A stretch of DNA of 16,646 bases from Armatimonadota bacterium (GCA_014379275.1 JACMMA010000163.1:1-16646); one strand, 5' to 3'; counted from the first letter of the stretch, positions 1 to 7,528 are shown. Numbers and translations are program-made. Notes: generated by a model from the sequence alone, not told the origin.

Positions 1-111
1 AGCGATGTTGGTGGCAACCATCAAGGCGGCGATGGTGAAACGCAAACAAAGGGCGCGGCTAGCGGCTGTTTCCAACGGGGCCAGTGTGGCAAGACGCACC
101 TCACTGCTCAC
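1..111 (-). CDS. N-terminal fragment of a probable membrane protein (runs off the window)
   Basis: This minus-strand frame is open from a GTG at 111-109 to the window edge, giving 37 codons. The peptide begins MSSEVRLATLAPLETAAS and becomes hydrophobic near residues 25-37 (FTIAALMVATNIA), which looks like the start of a first membrane segment or signal anchor. A Shine-Dalgarno-like AGGTGG (122-117) lies five bases before this GTG; a second in-frame GTG sits directly upstream at 114-112. The gene follows the dehydrogenase with a gap of about 45 bases on the same strand, so it is probably the next gene of that operon. Function cannot be told from this fragment. The plus strand is also open here (2-124), but that frame has no start context, so I prefer the minus reading. 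Confidence 0.45.
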   Translation of the reverse strand, partial: MSSEVRLATLAPLETAASRALCLRFTIAALMVATNIA

Positions 112-155
112 CACGCCCACCTAAGCGGTCCATCAACGCAATACCCCCGACACGT

Positions 156-1130
156 TCAATATCCTAACGATACGTCTACGATGCCCGCGAGCGGTTCCCC
201 GGCCGCGAAGCGGGACACATTGTTCAGGAAAAGCTGCCTTTGTCGTTCGCGCAGTCCCCTCGCCCAGCCGGAAGAATTGTGCGGCGCGATATGTACCTGT
301 GGCAAATCCCAGAGGGGCGAATCTAGCGGAAGCGGTTCGGTCGCGAATACGTCCAGGCACGCCCCCGCGAGTTCGCCCTTTTGTAACGCGGTAATCAGCG
401 CGGTCTCATCGACCAATCCGCCGCGAGCGATGTTGACGAGTCGCGCGGTCGTCTTCATCCGGATAAATTCGTCTTCGCCGATCAAATGCCGCGTTTCGCC
501 GGTCAGTGCGGCGGCAATGATTACCCAGTCTGATTCGCCAATCAGTCGTCGCAACCCCTCTGGCCCGGTTACCGTTTCGTCTACGAAGGGCGCGGCGGTC
601 GGTGTACGCCGTAACCCGATTGTGCGCATGCCCATTGCGCGGCACCGCTCCGCGATACCCTGCCCGATAGGACCGAGACCGATGACACCGGCGGTTTGCC
701 CGTACAATTCCTCGTGTTGGAGCGATTGCCAGCGTCTCGCCTGCTTTTGGTCGTGAAGCTCCGACAACCGGTGGGAGACCGCGAGCATCCACGCCAGAAC
801 GAATTCCCCGATCGCGATGCCGAACGCGGGACCACTGTCCGTCAGCACCAAGGTGCCAACCTCACATCGCTTGCGCACCGGTGGCATTAGTACGTGATCT
901 ACGCCTGCCGAAGCGGTATGTAGCCATCGTATTCGTGGCGCATCGGTCTCAATCAAGGATGCGAACCGCTTCCCGCCAACCCAGCGCAGTAGGGCGACGG
1001 CGTCGGCTACCTTGGGCGACAGGTCGCCTTCTTCCCGGTAGGGGACGCAGACAAACTGGGGCGCAACCAGACGGATCTGTGCGGACAGTTCCTCATGTAC
1101 ACTATCCGGGATGAGCAAGGCTTCTTGCAC
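156..1130 (-). CDS. D-isomer-specific 2-hydroxyacid dehydrogenase
   Basis: This is a cytoplasmic NAD(P)-dependent oxidoreductase interconverting a D-2-hydroxyacid and a 2-oxoacid. The substrate cannot be read from the sequence; glyoxylate/hydroxypyruvate, phosphoglycerate-like and lactate-like members share this fold. The protein is 324 residues, a normal family length. It has the Rossmann dinucleotide motif GLGPIGQGIA (151-160), the substrate-binding Arg in NIARGGLVDE (Arg236), the Glu in DVFATEP (Glu265) and the catalytic His in HIAPHNSSG (His284). The frame is open to an ATG at 1202, but that would overlap the upstream gene. I chose GTG at 1130-1128 because it follows that gene's TAA (1134-1132) by one base and has GGAGGTG about 11 bases upstream, giving a translationally coupled pair. 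It is not serA-sized (no ACT domain). Confidence 0.88.
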   Translation of the reverse strand: MQEALLIPDSVHEELSAQIRLVAPQFVCVPYREEGDLSPKVADAVALLRWVGGKRFASLIETDAPRIRWLHTASAGVDHVLMPPVRKRCEVGTLVLTDSGPAFGIAIGEFVLAWMLAVSHRLSELHDQKQARRWQSLQHEELYGQTAGVIGLGPIGQGIAERCRAMGMRTIGLRRTPTAAPFVDETVTGPEGLRRLIGESDWVIIAAALTGETRHLIGEDEFIRMKTTARLVNIARGGLVDETALITALQKGELAGACLDVFATEPLPLDSPLWDLPQVHIAPHNSSGWARGLRERQRQLFLNNVSRFAAGEPLAGIVDVSLGY

Positions 1131-1131
1131 G

Positions 1132-2148
1132 TTATTGCCCACCTCCCATGCCACTGTTCCCAAAACCAGGGACCTCCCCGCCCATCGGCAACGAGGCGCC
1201 ACCGGGAACAGGCATCATGTTTCCCTGCGGTTTACGCGTTTCATTCACCGATAGAATGGAGCGTTCGAAAGCGGGTTTCAGTTTCGTCCAGTCGCGCTCG
1301 GAGCACTCTGCGACCACGTTCACGATGTACTGCCCCCCACCGACCGTCACGCGATAACCGTGCCGCTTCCCCCCAAAACCGAACTGGTTTCCGCCCGCAG
1401 TGTACTCGCTCCAGCGGAGGTCGGGGACCAACTCCTTGCCCGCCTTATCCATCACGATCCCCGTCATTTTTGGGTACATCTGCCCGGTCGGGATGACTTT
1501 GGTTTCCTTGAAACCGGCGAATCGTTTCTTGAACTGTTTGCCATGCGCCCGATGGATCGGGGCCGCACGCGAATTGAACACGCCAGACGGAATCGGATCA
1601 TTCCCGAAAAGGAGTTGCCCCGTGAGGAGACCACCAACACTGCTCACGGTCATTTCCACGCTGGCATTGCCCTTGGTCGCCGTCACGCCATCCCCGATAG
1701 AGGGTTGGTTATCCGTGGACGCTTTGCCGATCGCGTGAATATCCCAACCTTTCGGGACGTCACACAGGAAGGATTGGTCCGCGGCGACGAACTGCTCCCA
1801 TTTGGTGGGGGCGGCCACCGGCGCTGCGGGGATAAACATCAGCCCGATTCCGATCAGGACGGCGACACCGACGCCCCCCGTTATATACAGAGGTAGTCTG
1901 CTGGGCTCTTCTGCCTCGGCGTAAATCGGCTTGAGCGAACCGGGGCGCTGAGCGGGATCGGCGGCGGCGACAGTGCCGCTCGGGCCACCAAACCCGATGC
2001 CCGGGGGGAGGGCGGGGGATGACGTTGGGGCGGGCGTAGCAGGCGTGTCAAGGGGGTTCGTGAGCTCGCTTTTCGGTGGGGCTACCACGTTACCGCCAAG
2101 AGGCTGTAAGCCTCCGATAGGGGTGAGATCGTCGGGAAAATTACTCAT
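1132..2148 (-). CDS. Proline-rich single-pass membrane protein, unknown function
   Basis: I do not recognise a named family for this 338-residue protein. Residues 1-80 are a low-complexity Pro/Ala/Gly/Ser-rich cytoplasmic-looking tail. One transmembrane helix follows at about 86-108 (YITGGVGVAVLIGIGLMFI). About 200 residues of globular, presumably extracytoplasmic, domain come next, then a Gly/Met/Pro-rich C-terminus. The globular part begins with an aromatic-VP-GW pattern (FLCDVPKGWDI, about 127-137), reminiscent of PsbP-like/DUF1795 lipid- or ligand-binding folds; that similarity is an inference from pattern only. The start is firm: ATG at 2148 with GGAGG seven bases upstream. A small hairpin (2161-2179) sits just before the Shine-Dalgarno. 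The gene is coupled to the dehydrogenase, with one base between the stop and the GTG. Confidence 0.75.
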   Translation of the reverse strand: MSNFPDDLTPIGGLQPLGGNVVAPPKSELTNPLDTPATPAPTSSPALPPGIGFGGPSGTVAAADPAQRPGSLKPIYAEAEEPSRLPLYITGGVGVAVLIGIGLMFIPAAPVAAPTKWEQFVAADQSFLCDVPKGWDIHAIGKASTDNQPSIGDGVTATKGNASVEMTVSSVGGLLTGQLLFGNDPIPSGVFNSRAAPIHRAHGKQFKKRFAGFKETKVIPTGQMYPKMTGIVMDKAGKELVPDLRWSEYTAGGNQFGFGGKRHGYRVTVGGGQYIVNVVAECSERDWTKLKPAFERSILSVNETRKPQGNMMPVPGGASLPMGGEVPGFGNSGMGGGQ

Positions 2149-2481
2149 GCCAATTCCTCCGAATAGTTGTTCCCTATTCTTGCTATGCTATCCTGCTATA
2201 TTTATGGGAAAGTCACCGAAACGCCACTGAGAAGTCGGTACGCTCTCGCGATGAGCCGCCTCTTATTTTATTCTTTCTGTCACACGGACGATCCGCGAAG
2301 CATGTTTAATTCGGGAACGAGTCATTCCAGCACAAAAAAAGTTCATAGGCTGTGTAACCAAAATCGCCCTCCGTGAGTCAGTAATTATGTCAGGCAATCG
2401 CGCCTTGAGATTTCGATTGTTCGCCTCGAAGCGAATAAAGCGGGCAGGAAGTGGAATGCCCGGAAAGGTTTGGAGATACGG
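2149..2481. other. AT-richer divergent intergenic region with small dyads
   Basis: These 333 bases separate the divergent genes starting at 2148 (minus) and 2482 (plus) and should hold both promoters, though I see no convincing -35/-10 pair for either. The visible structure is as follows. GAATAG at 2161-2166 pairs with CTATTC at 2174-2179, directly beside the minus-strand Shine-Dalgarno. TGCTAT occurs three times in 2180-2199. There is an imperfect 15-base palindrome at 2314-2328 (GGAACGAGTCATTCC), an A7 run at 2334-2340, and TTCGC/GCGAA dyad arms at about 2420-2435. The composition is visibly AT-richer than the flanking genes. Minus-strand ORFs here lack a start context and look spurious. 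It could also contain a remnant of an old mobile sequence, which I cannot show. Confidence 0.4.
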
Positions 2482-3249
2482 ATGGTACGACGAAGCCGGT
2501 GTGAGAATGTAAGCCCGAGTAGGCAAATTTTGCCAGTGATTATCCCGGCGACGCTTCTCGTCTTTCTCACGGGAGCGGTGCGAACTTACACTTTTTTGAC
2601 GGAATTACCGGAAACGAACAAAACCGGAACGGCTAGGCGACCGTCCTTTACGAAAGGGTTCAATGCTACCGAGGAGACTTTTTCACAATATGCCTCCGTC
2701 TTAGCCAAACTGAACCCGAATGGGCCGGAGATGCCCAGCCGAAGCGACGAAGAGACGGCGTTGGAGCTACTGAATCATTTGGTACATCAGCCGATCAGCA
2801 TGGAGGGCGATACGTTCCGCGAGGCAAAACTGAGTCACTTCGCGCCACAAACATTGCTCCTTTCTATATCACAAAGCCTTGCGAAAAGGGCACAGATTTC
2901 GGCCGAAAACGGGGACTTTGTTATGGCTCGGAAGTACGTGGACGCGCTATACGGCATCGGAGATCACGTCTTGTCGGCCTCCTCCCTTTCCCTGCAGGGT
3001 CTAGAGTCCGCCCATCATTTTCTTGGCTTTGCGACTCATGTCCAGGTGAGCGTGTTCGGAAAGGGTGATTACCACAGCGCGGCACGGTACAGAGAATGGG
3101 CCTTGACGACTTTATGGAAGCAACAAATCTCTCCGCGTCTTAAAGGCAACCATTTCGCACCGCACTCCCAGAACGACAAAGTGCTAGCGGCAAGCCTGGC
3201 TCAGGAATACCGCGATGGCTGGTCGCGCATTCGCGCCGGGGAGGCGTGA
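2482..3249 (+). CDS. Membrane-anchored protein of unknown function
   Basis: This 255-residue protein has a basic N-terminus (MVRRSR) followed by one hydrophobic segment at about 16-36, which reads as an uncleaved signal anchor. The remainder is soluble, mostly helical-looking and probably extracytoplasmic. No catalytic motif is visible. The alternating Ala/Leu helices around residues 120-200 could be TPR-like, but no repeat can be demonstrated. The frame is open to a TTG at 2470. I prefer ATG at 2482 because GGAG (2472-2475) lies six bases upstream. By eye the gene has lower GC (near 50 percent in the lines I counted) than the neighbouring housekeeping genes, which may point to acquisition or weak selection. 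It stands alone, divergent from the gene to its left and convergent with the one to its right. Confidence 0.65.
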   Translation: MVRRSRCENVSPSRQILPVIIPATLLVFLTGAVRTYTFLTELPETNKTGTARRPSFTKGFNATEETFSQYASVLAKLNPNGPEMPSRSDEETALELLNHLVHQPISMEGDTFREAKLSHFAPQTLLLSISQSLAKRAQISAENGDFVMARKYVDALYGIGDHVLSASSLSLQGLESAHHFLGFATHVQVSVFGKGDYHSAARYREWALTTLWKQQISPRLKGNHFAPHSQNDKVLAASLAQEYRDGWSRIRAGEA

Positions 3250-3260
3250 GATCGGGTAGG

Positions 3261-3300
3261 ATCGCGGTCTTCGGGGACGACACCTCCCGAAGATCGCGAT
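3261..3300. terminator. Strong stem-loop between convergent genes, probable bidirectional terminator
   Basis: Bases 3261-3275 pair with 3286-3300 over 15 positions, with a single G-U wobble and a 10-base loop. The structure begins 12 bases after the stop of the plus-strand gene and lies 35 bases beyond the stop of the minus-strand vWA gene. Neither side has a proper U-run, so it may act as a pause site, a 3'-end stabiliser or a Rho-assisted terminator rather than a classic intrinsic terminator. Confidence 0.65.
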
Positions 3301-3334
3301 TCCGTATCGTTACATCGGCACTGTCCCCGGTTCT

Positions 3335-4006
3335 CTACTCCCCGTCGTTCTCAATCACCGCGCGATCTTCCGCGTCGAAGAAGCTTTGCTTGCGCCGTAG
3401 AAACGCGGGACCGTCAGGCTCTTCCGACCGGTACTTCGCGGTCGCCTGTGATACAGCTTGTAACGCGCTACGCTGCCCTTTTCCCGTCGCCGCGTATGTC
3501 GCGCTACTTTCCGCCGAAAAGCCCATCGTCGCCCCGGTAGCAATGGCATCCTGGTTGGCGGCGAGGAACACGAAGTCCCAACCATACACCTCGCGCTGAT
3601 GAGTGATCTTCTCGAATATCTGCTGGCGGGCGAACTTATGCGAGGCGTTTTCCATGCCGTCTGTCAGAGTGACAAACAGCACCTTCGCCGGGCGTTCGTT
3701 CTCGGACAACGTGGAAAGCCGTCCCCCCGTTTCGTCGATCGCTTGCCCGACCGCATCGAGCAGCGCGGTACTTCCCCGTGGGACAAATGTTTTCTCGGAA
3801 AGCGGAGCGACCGACGCGAGCGGGGCGAAGTCATGCGGCTTCTCGTACCGATCGTCGAACTGTACGAGCGTCAATGTCGCCGCCCCCGGTGCGGTTTGCT
3901 GGTCCTTCAAAAAAGTGTTAAACCCGCCGATAGCGTCTCCGCGCATGCTTTCCATCGAGCCGGAGCGATCCAAAACAAGCGTTATATGCGTGTAATCTGA
4001 TTTCAT
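3335..4006 (-). CDS. von Willebrand factor type A (MIDAS) domain protein
   Basis: This 223-residue protein consists almost entirely of one vWA domain and has no signal peptide, so it is probably cytoplasmic. All metal-ion-dependent adhesion-site elements are present: DRSGS (Asp13, Ser15, Ser17), the Thr in PRGST (Thr80) and the Asp in TLTDG (Asp116). It should therefore bind a divalent cation and a protein partner. The C-terminal segment (about 143-195, with AANQDAIATGA and a Ser/Ala/Tyr-rich stretch) matches the arrangement of stand-alone TerY-like bacterial vWA proteins. The partner is unknown, and no MoxR-type ATPase or tellurite-resistance gene is next to it. ATG at 4006 follows GGA by about six bases. 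It lies 107 bases downstream of the Der/membrane-protein pair on the same strand and could be read with them. Confidence 0.88.
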   Translation of the reverse strand: MKSDYTHITLVLDRSGSMESMRGDAIGGFNTFLKDQQTAPGAATLTLVQFDDRYEKPHDFAPLASVAPLSEKTFVPRGSTALLDAVGQAIDETGGRLSTLSENERPAKVLFVTLTDGMENASHKFARQQIFEKITHQREVYGWDFVFLAANQDAIATGATMGFSAESSATYAATGKGQRSALQAVSQATAKYRSEEPDGPAFLRRKQSFFDAEDRAVIENDGE

Positions 4007-4113
4007 GAGTGTTCCTTTCGAATTCGATACTCCTTACGAAATCGAGAAGGCGGAAAGTGCCGTTTTTTAAGTACGGCCCACCCGAAGGCAAGGAATGGTC
4101 GCAGCGAATCCGC

Positions 4114-4626
4114 TCACAACGACTTGTGACCGCGCAGCAGGGAAATGAACGCCGTGGCTTGCCGCATGTCGAACTCGCCCGCCTCGAACCGAAGCGTAGT
4201 CCCCCTCCAGGGCCTGTCGGCGAGGGTGATCGTTAAGCCGCCTTCCGGCGAAATCACTGCCGACACGTCGTTTTTATCCAACAGTCGCTCGAAAAGGCGG
4301 GGTGCCTTCCTGGCGACCGTCCGCACACCGGACCCACTGAGTGCGACTAGACCGGCAAGCGCAAGTAAAAGATAACCCCACAATGTCCGTCGCTTCAAAA
4401 CAAGCGCCGTGCCGACGGCCGCGATCCCCATGAACGCCCCCGCCCCGTACATCAGGGCGGCTTTGTCCACACGCTCTCCCGTCCGCAACAGGCGGCTCCG
4501 TAAACCCTCACCCGCCGAAAGCCGGACGGTTCCGTTTTGATGCAAGGTGATTTCGCCCCATTCATCGAACCCGGTCATCGGATCGCTTAGTTTCTGGAAT
4601 CGCAGTTTGGCGAGAGCGTGAGGCAT
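4114..4626 (-). CDS. Small two-helix membrane protein of unknown function, next to der
   Basis: This 170-residue protein is unrecognised. It has a soluble N-terminal part (1-55) with alternating beta-like strands, two hydrophobic segments at about 57-78 and 81-98 forming a short hairpin, then a C-terminal soluble domain (about 105-170). That domain contains two strand-rich stretches (VSAVISPEGGLTITLADRPW and the following TTLRFEAGEF). Both soluble parts should face the same side. The frame extends to an ATG at 4671 inside der. I chose ATG at 4626 because it lies four bases after der's TAA (4633-4631), which suggests translational reinitiation; no independent Shine-Dalgarno is visible. Co-transcription with der does not by itself imply a role in ribosome assembly. 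Confidence 0.7.
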   Translation of the reverse strand: MPHALAKLRFQKLSDPMTGFDEWGEITLHQNGTVRLSAGEGLRSRLLRTGERVDKAALMYGAGAFMGIAAVGTALVLKRRTLWGYLLLALAGLVALSGSGVRTVARKAPRLFERLLDKNDVSAVISPEGGLTITLADRPWRGTTLRFEAGEFDMRQATAFISLLRGHKSL

Positions 4627-4630
4627 CGTA

Positions 4631-5986
4631 TTACGGGGCGTTGTCCTTCTTCTCGTCGGCTTTCCGGGCAAACAACCGGATCGGCGTCCCCTCGAACGGA
4701 TACACCTTGCGGATCTGATTTTCCAGGTATCGTTTGTACGAGAAGTGAAGCATGTCGGGATCGTTGACGAACATCACGATGGTCGGGGGTTTGACCGCCG
4801 CCATGGTGACATAACGGACCTTCAAAGTTCGTCCCTTGTCGTTCAGAGGATGCGAGTCCACGGCATCACGCACGATGCGGTTCAGTTCGCCGGTCGGTAT
4901 CCGGAACGCATGTCCTTCCGCCGCGGAAAGCATCGTTTCCACCGCCGCGCCGATGCCCGTACCGAGCAACGCCGAACAGTACGCGACCGAAGCGTAGGAA
5001 ACATACGGCATCTCGTCGCGCAGATGCTGGGTGAACGCGAGCACTGGGTTCTGGCCGGGACTCGCTTCGAGTACGTGTTGTTTACCTAGATCCCACTTGT
5101 TGACTACCAGAACGGAGGCGCGCCCGGCGTCGTGCGCCATGCCCGCGACCCGTTTATCGCCGTCCAACAAGCCCTCTATGGAGTCCACTACCGTTACCGC
5201 TACATCCGCGCGCTCAATGGCGCGTTGTGCGCGTAAAACGGAATAGTATTCGACGGTCCCTTGAATCTTGCCCGAGCGACGGATCCCCGCCGTATCGATC
5301 AGGGTCATTTCGTGACCCTCCCAGATCAGTTTCGTATCGATGGCGTCGCGCGTCGTCCCCGCGACCGGCGAGACGATGGCACGCTCCTCGCCGAGCATGG
5401 CGTTGAGCATCGAGGACTTCCCGACATTCGGACGCCCGATCAGCGCAATTTTGACCGAACCGTCTTCTTCTTCGGTTTCGCCGGTATCCGGCGGGAACGC
5501 TTTGACCACCTCATCAAGCAGATCGGCGACGCCACGTCCGGAGAGCGCGGAAACGGAGAACAATTCCCCGACGCCGAGCGAGTAAAAGTCGGCGGCGTTC
5601 ATGTCGCGCTTGGGGTTGTCCGATTTGTTGACGACGAGAAAAATGGGGGTCTCGGAACGTCGGAGTTGGTTCGCGAGATCACGGTCGGATTCCGTGACCC
5701 CGACTTCGCCATCGACGAGAAACAGAATCACGTCCGACTCTTCCATGGCGACTTCGGCTTGCAGACGGATCTGTGTCAGCAGCGGGTCCTCATCGTCCAT
5801 CATGATACCGCCGGTGTCAATCAGGGTGTACAAGCGACCGTTCCAGTCGCCGTCGGCGTACAGGCGGTCACGGGTGATCCCCGGTTGGTCCTCGACGATG
5901 GCGATGCGGCGTCCGGTAAGGCGATTGAAAAGCGTGGATTTGCCGACGTTCGGTCGACCGACGACGGCGATAATGGGTTTGGGCAC
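4631..5986 (-). CDS. der: Ribosome-assembly GTPase Der (EngA)
   Basis: Der is an essential GTPase with two tandem G domains that acts in late 50S subunit maturation. All motifs are present. Domain 1 has G1 GRPNVGKS (10-17), DTGG (57-60), NKSD (120-123) and SAL (146-148). An acidic linker follows at about 168-176. Domain 2 has GRPNVGKS (184-191), DTAG (231-234), NKWD (296-299) and SAL (338-340). The C-terminal KH-like domain runs from about 355, with the basic KRYLENQIRKVYPFEGTPIR pattern and a Lys/Asp-rich tail. The length of 451 residues is typical. The start is GTG at 5986-5984, preceded by a near-perfect AAGGAGG about nine bases upstream. A short hairpin lies in the leader (6011-6027). The small membrane-protein gene follows four bases after its stop. 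Confidence 0.97.
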   Translation of the reverse strand: MPKPIIAVVGRPNVGKSTLFNRLTGRRIAIVEDQPGITRDRLYADGDWNGRLYTLIDTGGIMMDDEDPLLTQIRLQAEVAMEESDVILFLVDGEVGVTESDRDLANQLRRSETPIFLVVNKSDNPKRDMNAADFYSLGVGELFSVSALSGRGVADLLDEVVKAFPPDTGETEEEDGSVKIALIGRPNVGKSSMLNAMLGEERAIVSPVAGTTRDAIDTKLIWEGHEMTLIDTAGIRRSGKIQGTVEYYSVLRAQRAIERADVAVTVVDSIEGLLDGDKRVAGMAHDAGRASVLVVNKWDLGKQHVLEASPGQNPVLAFTQHLRDEMPYVSYASVAYCSALLGTGIGAAVETMLSAAEGHAFRIPTGELNRIVRDAVDSHPLNDKGRTLKVRYVTMAAVKPPTIVMFVNDPDMLHFSYKRYLENQIRKVYPFEGTPIRLFARKADEKKDNAP

Positions 5987-6010
5987 GGAAGTCGCCTCCT
6001 TTCAGAGGGT

Positions 6011-6027
6011 GCGGGGAACGTCCCCGC
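6011..6027 (-). promoter_or_regulatory. Short leader hairpin upstream of der
   Basis: On the minus strand the der leader contains GCGGGGA (6011-6017) pairing with TCCCCGC (6021-6027) across a three-base loop. The overlapping self-complementary CCCCGCGGGG (6022-6031) offers a competing fold. It lies about ten bases 5' of the AAGGAGG of der. It could tune translation or mRNA stability, but a chance GC-rich dyad is possible. Confidence 0.3.
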
Positions 6028-6054
6028 GGGGTAAATAGCGTTGTTTCGGCACGT

Positions 6055-6084
6055 ATTGTACCGCGACCGCCGCGCGATTGCCCG
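6055..6084 (-). promoter_or_regulatory. Weak candidate promoter for der
   Basis: The minus strand carries a TACAAT -10-like hexamer (6060-6055) with CGGGCA (6084-6079) 18 bases upstream, which matches only three of six consensus -35 positions. It would start transcription near 6048 and give a leader of about 60 bases. It fits the need for a promoter after the yvcK hairpin but is not strong evidence. Confidence 0.25.
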
Positions 6085-6093
6085 GGAATGACG

Positions 6094-6122
6094 GCGGCTC
6101 ACCCGGCGCCAGGGTGAGCCGC
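6094..6122 (-). terminator. GC-rich stem-loop between yvcK and der
   Basis: Bases 6094-6104 pair perfectly with 6112-6122 (11 bp) around a seven-base loop, 78 bases after the yvcK stop and before the der leader. It has no U-run on either strand, so it would be an atypical or Rho-assisted terminator. It marks the likely end of the YvlD-like/rapZ/yvcK transcript. Confidence 0.45.
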
Positions 6123-6199
6123 GACCAAACGGAGCCGATTATTTCTGCGGCGTATGACTGCGCCCGCGAGAACAGGCGTGGCGGCTAGAAATGACCGGG

Positions 6200-7528
6200 C
6201 TACGTCACCCGGCGATATAGATCGAGCACGTCGTGGGCGAGTCTTTCGGAGTCATGACGTACTACCTCCGTCTCGCTCATGTAAGTGCCCATCACCGGGG
6301 AGTAGCCCAGGTCCTGGATCGCCTCGAAGTCCGGTTCGACAAAGTCCGCGCCTGCCTTCGCATATCGTGCCAGTGTTTCGACTGTCGGGCGCGCGGTATT
6401 CACCATCACGTAGTCAAACACGCGGGTCGCCGCGTGGGACTCAATCATTCGCACGTGATCCGACGCCGTGTAGCCGTCCGTCTCCCCGCGCTGAGTCATC
6501 ACATTACAAACATAAACTTTGAGCGGCGCCTTGGATTGCTCGATCGCCTCCACTATCTCCTTCACCAGCAGGTTCGGTATCACGGAGGTGAAAACGCTCC
6601 CAGGGCCCATCACGATTACGTCGGCGCTGCGAATGGCGGACAGCACTTCCGGAATCGGCCTCGGATTTTCCGGAGAAAGCGTGATTCGCACAATCGCACG
6701 GGGGTCATCCGCAATCTGCGTCTCGCCGGTGACTTTGCCGCCGTCGGCCATCTCGCCGATAAGAACCACCGACTCGACGGTGCTCGGGAGGACGCGACCG
6801 CGGATCGCCAATACCCGACTGGTTTCCTCCACCGCCTGCTCGAAGTCGCCCGTAATGTCCGCCATCGCCGCGATGAGCAGGTTGCCGAAGTTATGCCCCG
6901 ACAATCCGTCTTTATCGTCCAGCGTTTTGAAGCGGTATTGGAACAGTTTTTGCATCATCGGTTCGGCGTCCGCCAGCGCGACGAGGCAGTTGCGGATATC
7001 GCCGGGCGGCAGGATCCCGCCCGGAAGTTGCCTTTGCAGTTGACCCGACGAGCCGCCGTCATCGGTCATTGTTACAACGGCGGTCAGGTTCGCGGAATAC
7101 TGCTTCAAGCCGCGCAGGAGCGTGGACAGACCGGTCCCCCCGCCGATGACGACGACTTTAGCCCCCTGCGCGAGCGTCCTGTTGCGGCGGATGACATCCG
7201 GTAAATCGTCCAGCGATTCCGGCGCGACGGCGGAAACAATCGAGCGGTTAACCGCCACCAGCGCGTAGAGGATCACCCAGAGTCCGAGCAGAGTGAATAC
7301 AATCCCGACCGGGCGATGCACCCACGGGTTTTCCAGGCGGATGCCGGTCGTGTCCAAAAGGGCACGATATAGAATGTCGGTGTACTCGATGTACTGGATG
7401 TAAAGGTACACCGCGACGCCGAATAAAACGAGGAAAATACCGACGGGTATTAGCGCGAGATAGCGCTTGACCCGCATGTCGGGTGCCAGCCATTTGAGGC
7501 GGCGGCGGAATCGGGTCACGACGCTCAT
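6200..7528 (-). CDS. yvcK: YvcK/CofD-like gluconeogenesis factor with membrane-anchored N-terminus
   Basis: YvcK proteins bind UDP-sugars such as UDP-GlcNAc and are needed for cell-wall homeostasis on gluconeogenic carbon sources. They share the 2-phospho-L-lactate transferase (CofD) fold. The conserved core runs from about residue 123, with GGGTGLSTLLRGLK (129-142), TDDGGSSG (155-162), PPGDIRN (174-180), GHNFGN (211-216) and GPGS (308-311). At 442 residues it is longer than the usual roughly 320. The extra N-terminal part (1-120) carries two predicted membrane helices at about 24-46 and 73-94, so this form should sit on the inner face of the membrane. ATG at 7528 overlaps the rapZ stop by four bases (ATGA), so the pair is translationally coupled. 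No whiA follows, unlike in Firmicutes and Actinobacteria. Confidence 0.94.
   Translation of the reverse strand: MSVVTRFRRRLKWLAPDMRVKRYLALIPVGIFLVLFGVAVYLYIQYIEYTDILYRALLDTTGIRLENPWVHRPVGIVFTLLGLWVILYALVAVNRSIVSAVAPESLDDLPDVIRRNRTLAQGAKVVVIGGGTGLSTLLRGLKQYSANLTAVVTMTDDGGSSGQLQRQLPGGILPPGDIRNCLVALADAEPMMQKLFQYRFKTLDDKDGLSGHNFGNLLIAAMADITGDFEQAVEETSRVLAIRGRVLPSTVESVVLIGEMADGGKVTGETQIADDPRAIVRITLSPENPRPIPEVLSAIRSADVIVMGPGSVFTSVIPNLLVKEIVEAIEQSKAPLKVYVCNVMTQRGETDGYTASDHVRMIESHAATRVFDYVMVNTARPTVETLARYAKAGADFVEPDFEAIQDLGYSPVMGTYMSETEVVRHDSERLAHDVLDLYRRVT

Noticed and set aside
1131..1202. Extension of the dehydrogenase to the ATG at 1202
   Set aside because: It would overlap the upstream gene by about 70 bases and adds residues unlike the family N-terminus; GTG at 1130 has GGAGGTG in front.
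2263..2526. 87-codon minus-strand frame in the divergent spacer
   Set aside because: It begins inside the better supported plus-strand gene and has no Shine-Dalgarno. I considered a transposase remnant but could not recognise any transposase motif or terminal repeats.
3335..4006. vWA protein as part of a defence or tellurite-resistance (Ter) cluster
   Set aside because: No TerD-like, MoxR ATPase, kinase or phosphatase partner is found in the neighbouring sequence.
4059..4077. GCCGT/ACGGC dyad with an internal T-run between the small membrane protein and the vWA gene
   Set aside because: There are only five base pairs and the T-run is in the loop, not after the stem, so it is not a credible terminator.
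5261..6034. 257-codon plus-strand open frame opposite der
   Set aside because: It is antisense to the G1 and G2 motifs of Der and has no start context or family pattern.
6233..7204. 323-codon plus-strand open frame opposite yvcK
   Set aside because: It is His/Arg-rich, low-information translation antisense to well-conserved YvcK motifs; a GC-driven shadow frame.
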